A stretch of 64,000 nt of DNA from NCBI GenBank assembly GCA_034687125.1, contig JAQGBZ010000027.1, positions 62,001 to 126,000 of the forward strand. Reading direction: 5' to 3'. Made by a program: the position numbers and the translations under genes. Shown piece after piece: positions 12,501-26,110 of the stretch. Source of the DNA: Neelides folsomi (taxonomy: Eukaryota; Arthropoda; Collembola; Neelipleona; Neelidae). The notes under the pieces were generated by a model. That model ran no database searches and was not told where the DNA came from. It saw only the letters and a program-made list of their open reading frames with translations. The stretch's first letter is position 1; each line of letters begins with the position of its first letter.

Positions 12501-15500
12501 AATATAAATTAAACGCGTATTATTTGCGCAGTATGTTATTATTTATTAAGTTATTACATATATCAGCATATCTTAAAAAATATAGACAGCTTACTACGAC
12601 TCTATGCATACTCTAATACCCATAAAATATTGAAGGTGAATAAGGCGTATAATAATATAGAAATTATATTTAATAAAGAGTTTGAGAGTTTTTAAAAAAT
12701 TGACACATTTTTACGACCTTTCATATATTGAAATGTGTGAAAGCAGAAAGAGTATTAGGGAATGTGAGGAGAATTTTGTATGGGGAACCTCCTGGATAAT
12801 AAAGTAGTGGAATTATTAAAGAGTTGAAATTAAAAATGAGAGTGCGTGAGATGAATGTTTGATTTTCATCTCGACACATCTTTCCCTCACCCAAGCCGAG
12901 AGTTAGAAAATCATAATGAAATAATAGATAGGTGGTTAGGTATTAATGGCGTATTATGCATGAGAATTATGATGGAGGGATTGGAGGTGATGGGGAGAGA
13001 ACAGAGTGTTCACGGTGTGGAATTCTCCATGGAATAAAGAAAATAATAAGGCCATGAGAATGCCTACATTCACGGGTGTAAATTTGATTTGATTGAAGAT
13101 TTTAGAGACAGAAAATGAGGAGTTCATGTGAGAAGGTAAAAAAGATGGTAGGAGCAACTGGTTTTGCCGTCGACCACTAATAAGAAGTGTGATGGAATTA
13201 GTGGGTTGGTGGTGAGACTCATTCCTTCTCAACTCCCAGTAAACCAACGATTCCCTTACTTCTGCCTAATGAAATCGACCACTACTTCCATCCTTTTACG
13301 ACTCGCCTTTTTGGTTAGACGTCCCTCATGGTGCACATGGGATCATTAAGAGTGGAACACTCCGAGCTAGCGAGTGTTTTATGCAACAACCTCTAATTAC
13401 AATTAGGGTCCGAGCTCTTCAAAACTTCGTTTTATTTCCGGTTGACGTGATCTGTTTTTTCCTCCATGAGATTTTGATCCTTTGGTTTAAATAACAAGTA
13501 CTCAAATTATGACTTAGAATAATTAAATAAGTTTTGGATCAACTTAACATGGAAGTGTAAGTTTTGTGTATGTTATTGCTGTAGGCCACAAATATAGGAA
13601 AATGGTTGTAAAGGTGTATGGGGTGTTTCTTCAATATTTTTCTGAATCAATAAAGAGGGTGAATGAGAGGAGTTTTGTCAGTGGGGAAATGAAGTTGAGG
13701 AGAAGGGCGTGAAAGGATGGAGAAATTGCTCATCTCCTGCGGCTGCCTCCCCATTTGCCAACGAAGAAGAGGAAAAAGGGCTGAAGATGGAGAGAGGAGA
13801 GAAATGGACTAGTGGGGAATCTTCATTTTGAATTCGAGCCTTGGGAAGCCGCAAGTAAAAAGCGGAGCTTCTCAAGCCCCGACGCTCTTCTTCCACACCA
13901 CTCGCTCCACGAGTCCTCAAAAATAGACGGGAGTTGAAGAAGTTGAGCAGAGTGGCACTAACAAGACCTCACACTTTTTTATCATTTCAATTCAACTTGA
14001 AGAACCACATGAAGTGAATTGAGCTCCTTGGCATTCCCCCTTATTACTCGGCGGACTTAAAAGGAAAAAGACCGAAACTCGGAATTCTCCTATCTCTACA
14101 AAATCTCAAATGACTTTTTGAAAAATTGCTCAAACATTTGAATACCCAATTTTTATTCTCAATCATAAAAAGCGCTGCAGATGAAATCTTGCACTAATTC
14201 AAGAATAAAAGGGACTCAACAAAAAGTATAAAAAAACTATCTGTACTATACATATTATGTATGGTATGTTCTTACTACTGACAATAGCAAAATATAAATA
14301 CAATAGGTACAAATATACTGTATATTGTAATGTTGATATCATCTGTATCAAACATGTTTCTACTTATTAGAACTGATATGTAAGCTTCTAGCTAAAAAAT
14401 TGGATTGAATGGTATTTTTATTTAAATAAATATTTTCAGAAAAAAGTCAACACTCACATCAGAAGCATTATTGCACAACATTCTGACTCTTGTTTTCGGT
14501 TTTATACATGGGGAATTGAGCAATAGGATTTTATTCACCGTGGCTTGAAAGCGAGTGCAGATGTCATGGAGGGCCAGCATATCCTTTTCAAGAATTGGTC
14601 GTATCAATCAGATGGGGTGATTAGCAGGGATTTCACCTGGATCGTATAAGGAGACGGTGATTGTGAGGAGGAGAAATTAAAGGTAATTTGTATGCGGGTC
14701 ACGCGGAGAAAGGAGTCCGGCTCTAATCTCCTCCGTCCCACCGCCTCCAAATCTTATGAAGACGAGGGAGATAATATGTGCGGCTGCGGATCCTCAATTT
14801 CATTTATAAGCCCGATTTCTCCGCAACGTGAGGACACTCCACATCGCCGCATTATCAAAAATCAAAGAGAGATTAACTCACAACCCCACAACTCCATCTC
14901 ACATGCAAATCTTGTTGATTCCGACTCCCGTACACATCTTACACAAAGATTCTTTACTAAACCACTTTTCCTCATCACCCTCACATTATTCAAGGGTCGA
15001 CTCGTTGGCAAGAAAATAATTCCAACCCTTCTTAACTCCAACTATTTCCCTTCTCCTGACCACTTGCATATTTCAGATATAAAATGCTATTGTAAAGTGT
15101 TTAAGGAAAGTTTAGCATTCAATGTTCTTACTTATAAATTTTAGTAATTACTTGACTGCTTATCTCGATCACGAGACCACCGGAGTTTGCAAAGTTTTGG
15201 ATTAGCCGCCCAGTTCTCGCTCCTTCATTGTTTTGTATAGGTACATTGATGATAGAACAATAAATGGAGCATTTAAAAGGGAGTGGAATTGAAATAAAGT
15301 TGGAGTGAGAGAGCCAATAAAACTGTTCATGTCCAAACCAAGAGCCATGTGGATGAAAGGAGTTGACATGAAGGGTTTGGAGAGGCGAAGGAGTCAAGAG
15401 GAAGTTGATGAGAATCACGAGACGGCGGTTGAGAATGACAAAGTTGAGATAAGAATGAAGGATTGAATTTCGTGGAAATCCAATTCCGACCTCGCTCGCT

Positions 15501-18500
15501 CTTTAATGGGAGAAGGATGTAAAAGTCGAGGGAAGGTTTTATATTAATTTATACGGGTCTGTCACGGTGTAATAATGACATTATTGTTTTTCTATGGACA
15601 AATTCCCGCACTCCTCTCCAACCTGTAGAGCCCCATGTCCCCACAATAAAACAAATAATATGCACAATCTCGCGGCACTGATTGATATAAACCTACACGC
15701 ATCTTGCTTTGATAAAACTAAATAAAAAATAAGTTTTTAATAACGTGTTCGCGGCATGATGGAGCTTTTGTAGCCTTCAAGTGAACATGTTATACTTTCA
15801 GAAATTATACAATAACAATAATAAAAAGAATAACGAGTATAATGTACAAGAATAGAGCGGGCATAACGATAAAGTGATTTTTTACCTGGGCACTAACTAT
15901 TGTAATACGTAACATGCTCGCATTATAAGCATGTAGGAGTTGGTAAAGGTGGAAGAGTGTACAAAATATGTAGTTATAAGTTGAGTTTGGGAAATTAATG
16001 ATCTTCTTGTTAACCAAACCTTGCGTACCAACTACCAAGGCTTTGGGTATAAGAGAGGAACGGACGGAGGTCTGTGACACGAGAGAAGAACAATGAGCAT
16101 TAATTTGGGGAGCCTGAACCTTTATGACATTTCGTGTGTTAATATCCGGTCCAGAGTCTCAGTTTGTCGACCAAGGAAGTTACATTTGACGTGGAGCTCT
16201 ACAAGTTGCGTTCCCAACTACCTCATTTCATTCCACTCTTTGGGAGTTTTAATATCACAATGTTACTTATATTAATGAGCAGAGTCATAATGTGCCACAG
16301 GGCCATATGCCCAACAAGGCCAGTATTACACGAAATGAGTTTTATAACTAGAACTTACATGCGGTCGGAATATTGTGCCATGAACACTCAATATTATGCA
16401 TTCAAAAGGCTTTGGTCTTCAAGATAGTAGTTTACAATAAGTCACATAAGACTGGAATTAATAATAAGAACTCATGAAGCAAAGATCCAGTGCCGTAAGT
16501 AGATTATAATTAAAAGGATATCAATAGTAGAGAGAAAGTGGGAATGGGCGAGGGAATTAAATATTTAGTTAGTAGAGAGAGAGAAAAATACGTGTAAAAA
16601 GTTTAAGTAGCAGAGAGATGAACTATTAACATGAAATGGTCTTCATTACTCTTAAACACATCAGATGGAATTCAACTCTGGACTGTGGAGGAGTCGTTTA
16701 ATGAACAGCGCTCATTTGATGTTCGTCGAAACTCCCGTGACTGGAAGTGAAACATATGGAGTTTATGATGATGGAAAAGGCTGCTCTCCGAAAATTCCCT
16801 CATTTCTCACACGCTAATCAGCTCGGCCACATTGGGACCTGAAAAACAAAGTAAGAAAAGGTAATCCATAAAGTACGTTCCACATAGAGAGTCAATCTCG
16901 TAAAAGTCATGGGTTTAAACGTGAGGGGAGGAGAAGGGGAATTAGACACACATTGGAAGAAGGAAAAATATTTTTTATTTCTCTTTCCTCTCATTAACTT
17001 TTACTCTTCTGACAAAAATCACTTTCTCAAAAACTCCATCCTAATCTCCTCTATATCCGCCCAAGATAAATCTCCTTGTATTTAAACTTTGTTCAAATGT
17101 CCAACTTCATGAACAACTTATTAACCAACCACCTTATTATCCTGCTAGCAGGTTTGCTACTTATGAACATCGGCTACACATACATACCATATATTATATT
17201 AAGTTTCCTATATTGTAGTTGTATTTTATGATTGTATATTTGGTAGGTATCATTATAATGATATAATATATTTGGTCTAATTCTCTACGCATCTGAAGAT
17301 ATAATACGTTGTCATTTTAGCTAAACTTTCAAGAACAATCATTGTTACTCTCGTAGATGATTTCTTGAGTTTCTTGATACTCAAATTTTAAGTACCCTGC
17401 GTAGATTTTGATGATTCTCCACGTGTGTTGAATGGATTTCCTCCTTTGTATGTCTTCTGCATGGAGGGTTTTACAATGTCTTATGAGCAAACCTAGTTTA
17501 TATAATATTTTGTTAAGGAGGATTCAAGTTTTGAAGTCATAAGAAAAGGAAATAATATTATGGACATAAGAAAAAGAGGAGTCGCCCTCAACTCCTCATT
17601 ATCCTTTAAAGGTTTGACTCGCAATTACAGAGAAATGAGGAGGTAAGAAATGTAGAGCTCGTTCTTTTTCATCTCTCCTATGAGAAGTTTGATGTTCGGG
17701 AGGATAATCTTCCTTTGGGTGGGATCAGCTCTCTCATTAAATGGCCCTCGAAGGCCAAGATCCACTCACTCAAAAAAATCCGTTTGATTCCTCATCTGCT
17801 TTCACTCCTTGGGGATTGAAGGCTCAAAATAAAGAGCGAGTCCCAAAGGGGAAGGAAAAATGCTTCTCTATAAAATATCAAATGATTGCGATAAAAAGAG
17901 CAGTTCATCCTCATTTCCCTTTTTACTACCTCAAAACGTCACATGGAAGTTCTAGACATGGAGATCATTAAACTGTATCGATCCCACGAGGCTCCTACTT
18001 CTTTTAAAAAATGAGACTCGCGAAACCAATGGATGAATGAGAATCGAATAGAACCTGTCATTGACAAATCCAGTCATGTTATTGATGAACCAAAGAGGTT
18101 ATATTTTTTAAATTTAAAATCCTCCCTAGTCATTTATCACTTAACCAAGTTTGTCAGTGGTTGGCTTCCATCTCTTTCAATCAACTGCTGCCACTGATTG
18201 CTTCTGACTCCTTTTCAATTTAAACATGTCGCCATACCTGCTCAAGCGTATCATCAACTTAAGGCGTATTAATAACGTTTGGCATATCTTTGCCTTTTAT
18301 GTTCTTCATTACATTTAGTCGAGGGAAAGTTGTCAGAGTTTTAATAACCGATATATCAATTGTACATTATACCTCCAATCCAATATATATCAGCATATTA
18401 ACTAAATGGTATTACCAAGCTACATTTTATGATAAACGTAATATCTATTAATTTAGATTCTTGATGTAGATTCTTCTATAGTTGATGTGTACCACATTAT

Positions 18501-20750
18501 AGTGAATATTTGTATAGATGAACTATTATTTATATTAAGAGTGCAAAAAATTAACTATAAAAAAATAATATTCTTTACAATAATATTAAGAGTCGCGTAA
18601 ATAAAATGCATACAGCCGTCAATGTCAGACATGTGAAATTTTACCGTTTGCATTCACATTTTTATAACTTGACTATAAAAAATTCCAAGTCAAATATTCT
18701 TATTTATTGACCAAAATATTGTAAATTTCCAAATATCAATAAAAATAAACAAGGTTCTTATTGAGAAAGTGTGATTTATTCAACTTTATATTCTTAGGTA
18801 TGCAAAAAACTACATTTTTCATGGGCACGATATGAAAAACAATGTGGATATTATTATTCATATTTTAATGTAGATCTGCAGATGTTAAGGAAATGAATCA
18901 ATTTTCAATTCTAAAATGACAAGTCTCAAAACTTGTAGCACTGACACATTACAAATATCCAATAATTTGATAGCCATCTTTGCTTTGCATTGTAATAATG
19001 TTGAGCAAACAAAAAATTAGGATGATTAGATTGGTAAATGGGAGAATATGAAGGGAAATTGACATGTGATTCTTCATGAGAAGAAAACAACGACCAACAC
19101 GCCCATCTCATCCGTCCTTTGTGGACCTTTCCAGTTGACTGATGAGGAGAAACACGACGATGATCAAATGATGATGAAAGATGCGTGAATTTCCCGTTGA
19201 TTCTACAAGAAGTTAATAACTGCTCTAATTGAATTCATGCCAAAGGATAATTATCAACTCCTCGTTATTTGTTATGTGAATTTTCCCCTTTGAGAATTCT
19301 CTCTCACTCTTAGTTCTACAGGATATTCGTCATTTTCGAAATGATAGTAATTTATTTGACTCGAGTAAACCATATATTCATTACGGGTAATTTAACGATT
19401 CATTAATCGATTTTGCGATTTTGAACGTCTCTTGCATATTTCTACAATATTTAATTACCTACATATGCATAATTTGAGAATAAGGATATAATATTAATAA
19501 ATAACAAATGTATGAAAATTAGTAGCATGTAATAAGTATAAGTAGTACTTATGTTTAAGTGTGTACTTGTCTCATACAAATTATGCGGTTTGAGCATCAA
19601 AGGCTCATTGAGAACAGGAGGGACATGAGTGAAGGCGACATTTAATTCCTATGAGACGTGAAGGAGTTGAAGAGGGATATTTGGAGAGATCCGAGAGATG
19701 ATGGATGCTTGTCCAAATTAAAATGCTCGAAGGGGTCCCAATAAAAGCGAAGTAATGTAGAGGAAGGAGAATAAATAATGAGGAAATCTCTCAAAGACTC
19801 TTCAAGGAATCCGCTTCTCTTTCCCACAAGATTTATGAGGGTCAATTCAAAAGCCGCCTCACCCACCAAACACACGCTGAATGAATTGAAAACGAAACAT
19901 GAAGGAAACAAGAAACATTTAAAGTCTAATGCATACTAATAAAATTTGAAGATTGGCTTACGCCATTCGGTGATGAAGAAAATATATCATACATATATTA
20001 TGTATGACATTACATATGTGGTTTATATAAAGGACGAATGATGAATTAAATGATGAATAATGCATAGTGCACTTTTTAATGTGCTTTTATATCTCAACAA
20101 GATTTCTTAATTGTGAAACAAGAAGCATGCGGGGTGAATAAATCCGGATAGACATTTGAAGGATCGTTGAAAAGTGTCCATACGGAATATGATCTTTATA
20201 AATCTTGACAATGGAATGATATTTTAAACAAGAGCCATGTTGAACACGTTCCTCCGATTATTTAATTCCCTCCTTACGTGTAACATTAGCCTTTTCTCTC
20301 TTGGGGCGCTAGACAAGAACCTCATTTGAATACTATGTGAGAATTCTTTAATGGTCAAACTCTTAGGTGGCCATGTTCAGTGCCATAGGAGGGAAGAGGA
20401 TTTTAATCTCTTGGGGATCTTACATTAAACCACACTTTTCTATTTTACAATTAGCATAAAAACGAGAGAAAAAACGGCCCCAGAGCACGTGGAAGAGGAA
20501 GTTTCGTAAAGAGGCCATTAGAGGTTAAACAATTGATAGGAATATCAACATTTGTGCACACGTCTGCTCCTAACAATTGTTAAGTATGATTCTTCAACAA
20601 TGTCAATTTTATGAAATGGGCAATTAAAGTGATATTTATTCAGTTCACTGATCGTTCCAACAGATTTATTGCATCTTGAGCAAATTGAAAAAAGACCAAT
20701 TATACTATAAATTACTATAAAAAAATTGATGTTTCTTGAGCGTTTAAGCT
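9600..20750. other. Gene-free spacer, no recognisable coding exon
   Basis: No frame here gives a protein I recognise. The longest are 9794-10180 on the minus strand (128 codons) and 14692-15144 on the plus strand (150 codons). Both lack domain features, have long frames open on the opposite strand nearby, and no splice partners that extend a believable protein. Stretches at 9.8-11.3 kb, 13.6-15.5 kb and 17.5-18 kb are GC-richer and purine-biased, while 12.3-12.8 kb, 18.4-18.9 kb and 19.4-20.1 kb are AT-rich. A 12-base palindrome CCTGCTAGCAGG lies at 17141-17152, and a GA run lies near 16.58 kb. Confidence 0.6.
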
Positions 20751-20758
20751 CGAAGGTT

Positions 20759-23123
20759 TTACTTAGCAGGACACCAATTTGCTCCTTCCAGATTCGAGAT
20801 GTATCTTATCCACTGGCTCACTTCTGTACATGGTTATCATACAAGGGAAAAGTATTAATATTTTGTTTGTGATTAACGAGGTAAACGAAGGTAAAAAACA
20901 TACCTCCGACTTTAATGTACACGCCTGGAGAATTGGCTTTAGCACACTCTTCGCCCCAAGACACAGTTCCTATAATCTCGTAAACTTGTGTGCTCTGCTC
21001 AGAAACGAGTGGACCTCCTGAGTCTCCCTGTAGTGTTCATTCATTTACATTTAGACAATCCACTTCTTTATAAAAGAAAAAAAATGAAATTTGTTAAGGA
21101 GGGACGTGTTTAATGTGAAAATGAATTTTTTAAAAGGATTAATCGCCTTGCAAGAGTCTTTTCCAGCCTCTCGGTGCCCAGCGCACATCATCCTTCTGTT
21201 CACTTTCGTATCAAAGAATTTCTTGCACTCGTCCACAGTGAACACATTCACTTCCAGTTTTTGAAGAATCCCCATCGTGGACGTGGAGACGGAGGAGTTG
21301 AGTCCCCAGCCGGCCACCGTCGCCTTCAAACCTTCATAAGTCCTGTTGTAAATGGCTGGGATTGGCATACACACCGGGACAACCGCTCCCTCAAGCTTTT
21401 TAAAATCTATTTTCTCTGTCGTCTTGATGAGAGCAACGTCATAGTCGTTCGTCCTGTTGCAAAAGAAGTCATTAATTCATACCTATCGCGGAAACCATCC
21501 CTTGGGGACATTAAACGTCAGACATTTGATTAAAAAACCAAATCCTTCAACTTGAAGGGTTGGAACTTGACATGTATTGAGTATAATTGTCATTTATGAT
21601 GAAATGACTAATTTCCTCTTTCTCTTACTGTCGGACATAAAGAGGATGGATGAAGAATTTTTCAACAAAGTAGCGCATCGTGCTCGAAGCGGTATCGTTC
21701 TTTAGGACGGCTTCAAGTGCTCCGGCCGCCGAGGCTTCCCCAGTAATTTGACCCCCTCCTGTGGTGACGGTAAAGTCGAGGTCATGGGCATTGGATAAGA
21801 TGTTAAAACCCGTCTTCTTCAGATAGGCTCCCTTGAAGCAATGAGCAGCTGCAAGTGTTCACAAATATTCAAATTATGACAAAAACGGATTTTTATCTTT
21901 TTTGATTAATCGGGACCTGTTAAGATGAACCTATCATTGATAATTGTTCCGCCGCAATAAGGTTGCCGAGTGTTTGCCGTGACAAGAGCGACGATCCAAG
22001 GGAATTCACCTTTCTTCGCATCTTCACCTCCCACGATACGATTTTTATTTGGCTTTCTTCCACAATCTAGCTCAAATGAAGTTGAAGTGACATCCATTAA
22101 TAATAATATAATCTACATAATAAATATGATATTGTAATAATCATGCATAAATTATTCATTATTTAATCTTACAGCAATCTTTCCTCAAATCAGGTTCCAT
22201 ATTCCCTTCAAGAGGTTTTCCCTTATTTGCTACAATATAAAAAACGGTCAATGTACTTTAGATAAGAATTTGCTCTTTTTAAGAATCTTGACCAATTTGT
22301 CATTTTGTCTATATTATAACAATGTACAGGTACAGGTACTAATTTGAATTAAACGAAATTAAGCCTTACCGATATTGTCACATCTAACAACGCATTTAAT
22401 GGCTCTTCCAGCAAGTGGTGTATCACTTGCTTTATATGTAATGTAAAGATCTCGAAAGCCTCTTGAAGTGGTTCGATTGACAGGTCCTTGTGTCCCACAG
22501 AAGCGTTCAAACCCTGACTGCCCATCCGTCACTTCCAAATATTCTTCCGTACATGGCTCTTTAGCCCCAGGTTTGTCTTCCTGTAGCTTGAACTTTGAAC
22601 ATTCGATAACCGGGATGCAAAGATCAGTTCCCTAATATTTCATTTACTTTTTACACTTTGTCAAATAAAAAGTTGAACTTGGATCATGGCAATGAAAAAT
22701 TGAAATGAGATTTCTTACAAAAACGTTCCAATGGCATCTGATTCCTTTCTTTTTCATCACATCGCTATCTGGTTCAATTTTTACTGTTTTCTTATGTGGA
22801 GTTACAAAAGTATTCTCTGAACAGTCATCATCATAACCCCCAGTGTATTTGCCTTAAATTTTTTTTAAATATATTTGAATTGACAAAATAGGCAAATCCT
22901 TATATACAAATTATGGGAAACGTAAATTACCATCTTGATCTTGATCAACTATTGCATTTGCGGGAGAAGGAGTATCCTTAAATCAAATAAAAAGTTATAT
23001 TCGACCAAATTTTTTACTTATTAAGTTGGATTTTCACCTTACTTCTCTTTTATGCCTTGAAGGACTTCCATTAGTTAATGAAATAAATAAGATGCCAATT
23101 AATGATAAATATTTTAGAAGCAT
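20759..23123 (-). CDS. Secreted CUB-domain trypsin-like serine protease (downstream tandem copy)
   Basis: Ten coding exons join in phase: 23123-23043, 22976-22931, 22852-22719, 22631-22370, 22229-22173, 22066-21917, 21848-21629, 21453-21147, 21027-20904 and 20823-20759, giving about 481 residues. Residues 1-19 are a signal peptide starting [14 protein letters not shown]-like domain (about 43-190) has the expected cysteines and an RFCGT motif. The S1 peptidase begins at IVGG (204), after an arginine fit for activation cleavage. The triad is visible: His246 in AAHC, Asp322 in NDYDVAL and Ser422 in GDSGGP. Asp at the S1-pocket position (DSCKGDSGGP) predicts cleavage after Lys or Arg. CUB-trypsins of this shape are known from crustaceans as secreted enzymes; the substrate is unknown. 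The donor of the exon at 21147 is GC instead of GT. Exon borders are my reading. The paralogue at 23419-26110 has the same phases. Confidence 0.9.
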
Positions 23124-23418
23124 TTTAACTTAAATGCTGCTGCTCTTCTCCTTTGAAATGACAAATGGTTAATAAGTAAACAGTTCAAAAGACTTTAATT
23201 AGGCCAAAATAATATATAATATTTAAGTTAGATCACTCATAATATTTACTAATCTTGAGAATTTTATAACTTCCTTATAACAGCCATAAAATATTTAATA
23301 CGGTTAGATATTTTTAATTTGATATTTATTTTGAAATATTAAATTATTGGAAAAAAGAATTTGTTTAATAATAATTGTCTGATTCATTTGAAAACTGCAT
23401 AATTGAAAGAGGGTGCAT

Positions 23419-26110
23419 TTACGGGGGGCAGTTGCACCAAATTGCTTTCCTCTGGTTCGAATGATAATTTGCCCATTGTGAAGTTTCTATTCAAATTAAA
23501 GTAAGTAAATAAAAAAAATATTGTCTTTATATTTATAAGTCTAATTTCAGCATTAGATAAATATACAATATTGTCTGATAACAATTAACCTGTGGTTCTG
23601 ATGAAAACACCCGGATTAAGTGGAGTGGCGCATCCTTCTCCCCATGAAACCGTTCCAATCAAGGTCCAAGCTTCTTTATGATCTTCTGAAACTAGCGGTC
23701 CTCCCGAATCACCCTAAACAATCATTTAATAAGAAAAATTTATTTTATACACATCTAATCATTAATAATTTTTTGTCCCAATTATTTCAATATTATCTTT
23801 TTAAATGAATGGACGATTACCATACACGAATCCGCACCTCCGTCTTTATACCCAGCACACATCATACGCCTATTGACTCGATGAGCATAAAACTCCTTGC
23901 ATTCTTTGGGTGGGAAAACATTGACGTCTAACTTTTGAATTCTGCTCATTGTATGAGTTGCATTGGAACCAGGAAGACCCCATCCAGCAACTGTTGCCTT
24001 CCGGTTGGCAAATGTTCTCATATAAGATCCCATATCGGGTAAACAGATTGGATTCACAGCTTTCAATCTTCGGAAGTTGAGAGGTTCCGATAGGATAAGA
24101 AGAGCAACATCGAAATCATTTGTCCTAATTAAAAAATCACCAATTTTAATATTATTAAGATCATGGCCAATTTTTATAAATCTTGCGATCAAAATAAACA
24201 AGCTATAAAATTAATTAGGGCAAATAAATATTTTTATTTTATTAGTATACTCTGTGACGTATAGAGGATGGAGAATGACTTCATCAATGGTAGCTCGAAC
24301 TGAATTGTTTGCTTTGTCCATCTTATCAAGATCTGATTTCTTGTAAACTTTGGGAATAATTGGTCCTCTACAATAAATATTTCAATTCATTTCATTTATG
24401 AATAGCTGATATACAGTAATTTAATGACCATAGATAAACATGCATTGATTGGTTGACATACTGGACAACATTGGAGTTGGGCGTTGTATCCAAAACCTCT
24501 TCATTTATCATTAATTCAACGTTGTTAATGTCCAAATATTTTCCTTTGAAACAATGAGCAGCTATAAAGTACAAAACACAATAAATAAACATGAAATCAT
24601 ATAGCTCGTGATACATAATAAAATAATAAATAATGGGTCTTTATAAAAAAGAAAAATTCTTTTATAAATGTGCAAATAAATATTTACAAACAATGGTTAA
24701 TTTATTATTTATTGAATAATAATTTATCAATTTTAAAATATTACCTGTGATTACAACACGGTCATTGAGAATTGAACCTAATAAAAATATTGAATGAATC
24801 ATGAACTCGTTTGGAACTAATTAAATTAAATTAATAAAATCTTACCCCCGCAGAATGGTTGACGAGTTCCGGTTTCAACAAGAGCGACAATCCAAGGAAA
24901 TTCTCCCCTCTTTGCATTAGCTCCATTGACAATTTTATCTGTCTTTGGTTTGATCCCGCAATCTAAATAAAAATATAAGGTCTGATTGTGAAGTTAATAC
25001 CTTTAAAGTTAAAATCTTACAACAATTTTCGTTAACTCTTAGTTCGCATGTTTCCTCGAGTGGCTTACCCTCACCTGTAAAATTTGAACGATTAAACCTT
25101 TATTAGTTTATAGAAAATCTCAATGCTTTAAGAGTACAAATTTAACAATTTAATAATACCTCTTTGTGAGCAAGATACATAACAATTAAACCTAGAATTT
25201 TCATCACTCAACTTCACCCTCTTCTTGATCTTGTATTTAATATACAAATCTCTCATTCCAGAAGCTGCAACAACATTTTTCGGGGGTTTAGTTCCACAGT
25301 ATTTTTTCTTGCCAGTATTCCCATCTACCACTTCAATGTATTCGTCTTTACATTTCCCTTTTTTATTTGTTGGGGCCAAATTGAATACATCACAATTCAA
25401 TTTGGGGACACAGGGCTCTGTTCCCTATGAAGAAAAATGAACAATTACTATCTACATATTATAGTTATTAGGCGCTTAATTAAAATTTGTCTAAATGTAA
25501 GATTAACAAATACCACCATATCAAATAATGTGTTCAAAAAAGAAATTTAGTTACAATGAATGTATAATGGCAATAATGTTGCTCACGACGCTTTTGAATA
25601 TCTGAAGATTTTGCAGAAAATCTTTGAGGTGTTCTGAATGGATACATAAAGTAAGTTTCGGAGCAATCAACTTCATTTTCTGCCCATATAAAAACGTGCG
25701 AATTTTTAATTGTGAAATAAGAATTAAAGTAATTTGATAATAAATACTGTGCATACCAGTGACGCCTTTCCTAAAGCGGTAAAATGTCTGAAAATATCAT
25801 TTGATTATTTAATACGAACAGATACAGAAACTATTGTAAAATTACAAATATTTGAACATTGAATCTCACCTCATTTTCACTCAATCCTCCTCCACTTCTT
25901 TTCCGACCGCCAAGTTGCCCGACCTTTAATTTAAGCCAATTAAAGACTAGATATTCTTATTTAACAACTTTTAAAGAGTTTTAGGATTTACTATGATTGA
26001 ATTACTATTGGTACTCCTGAAGTCCGTGAAGATGAGAGTTGTCTAAGAAGTGCCCCATATATCTCCGAAACAATAAAAGCCTCAAAGAAGAGAATGAAGG
26101 GAATCCTCAT
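23419..26110 (-). CDS. Secreted CUB-domain trypsin-like serine protease (upstream tandem copy)
   Basis: Thirteen coding exons are supported: 26110-about 26006, 25923-25870, 25787-25757, 25679-25555, 25424-25160, 25073-25023, 24962-24846, 24777-24745, 24561-24462, 24367-24251, 24124-23821, 23713-23590 and 23486-23419, giving about 497 residues. A signal peptide begins [13 protein letters not shown] short basic propeptide follows with GGRKRSGG, a possible furin-type site. The CUB-like domain carries a KYCGT motif. The protease starts at IVNG (221), where IVGG is usual. His263 (AAHC), Asp338 (NDFDVAL) and Ser437 (DSCMGDSGGP) form an intact triad with a trypsin-type pocket Asp. Only 295 bases separate its stop from the start of the next copy, so this is a local duplication. 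The exon-1 donor is uncertain (26015 or 26006), and the junction 25023/24962 needs an unusual donor. Confidence 0.88.

Noticed and set aside
14692-15144. 150-codon plus-strand open frame, the longest in the first 20 kb
   Set aside because: Its composition looks like translated noncoding DNA, a second frame is open inside it, and there is no recognisable motif.
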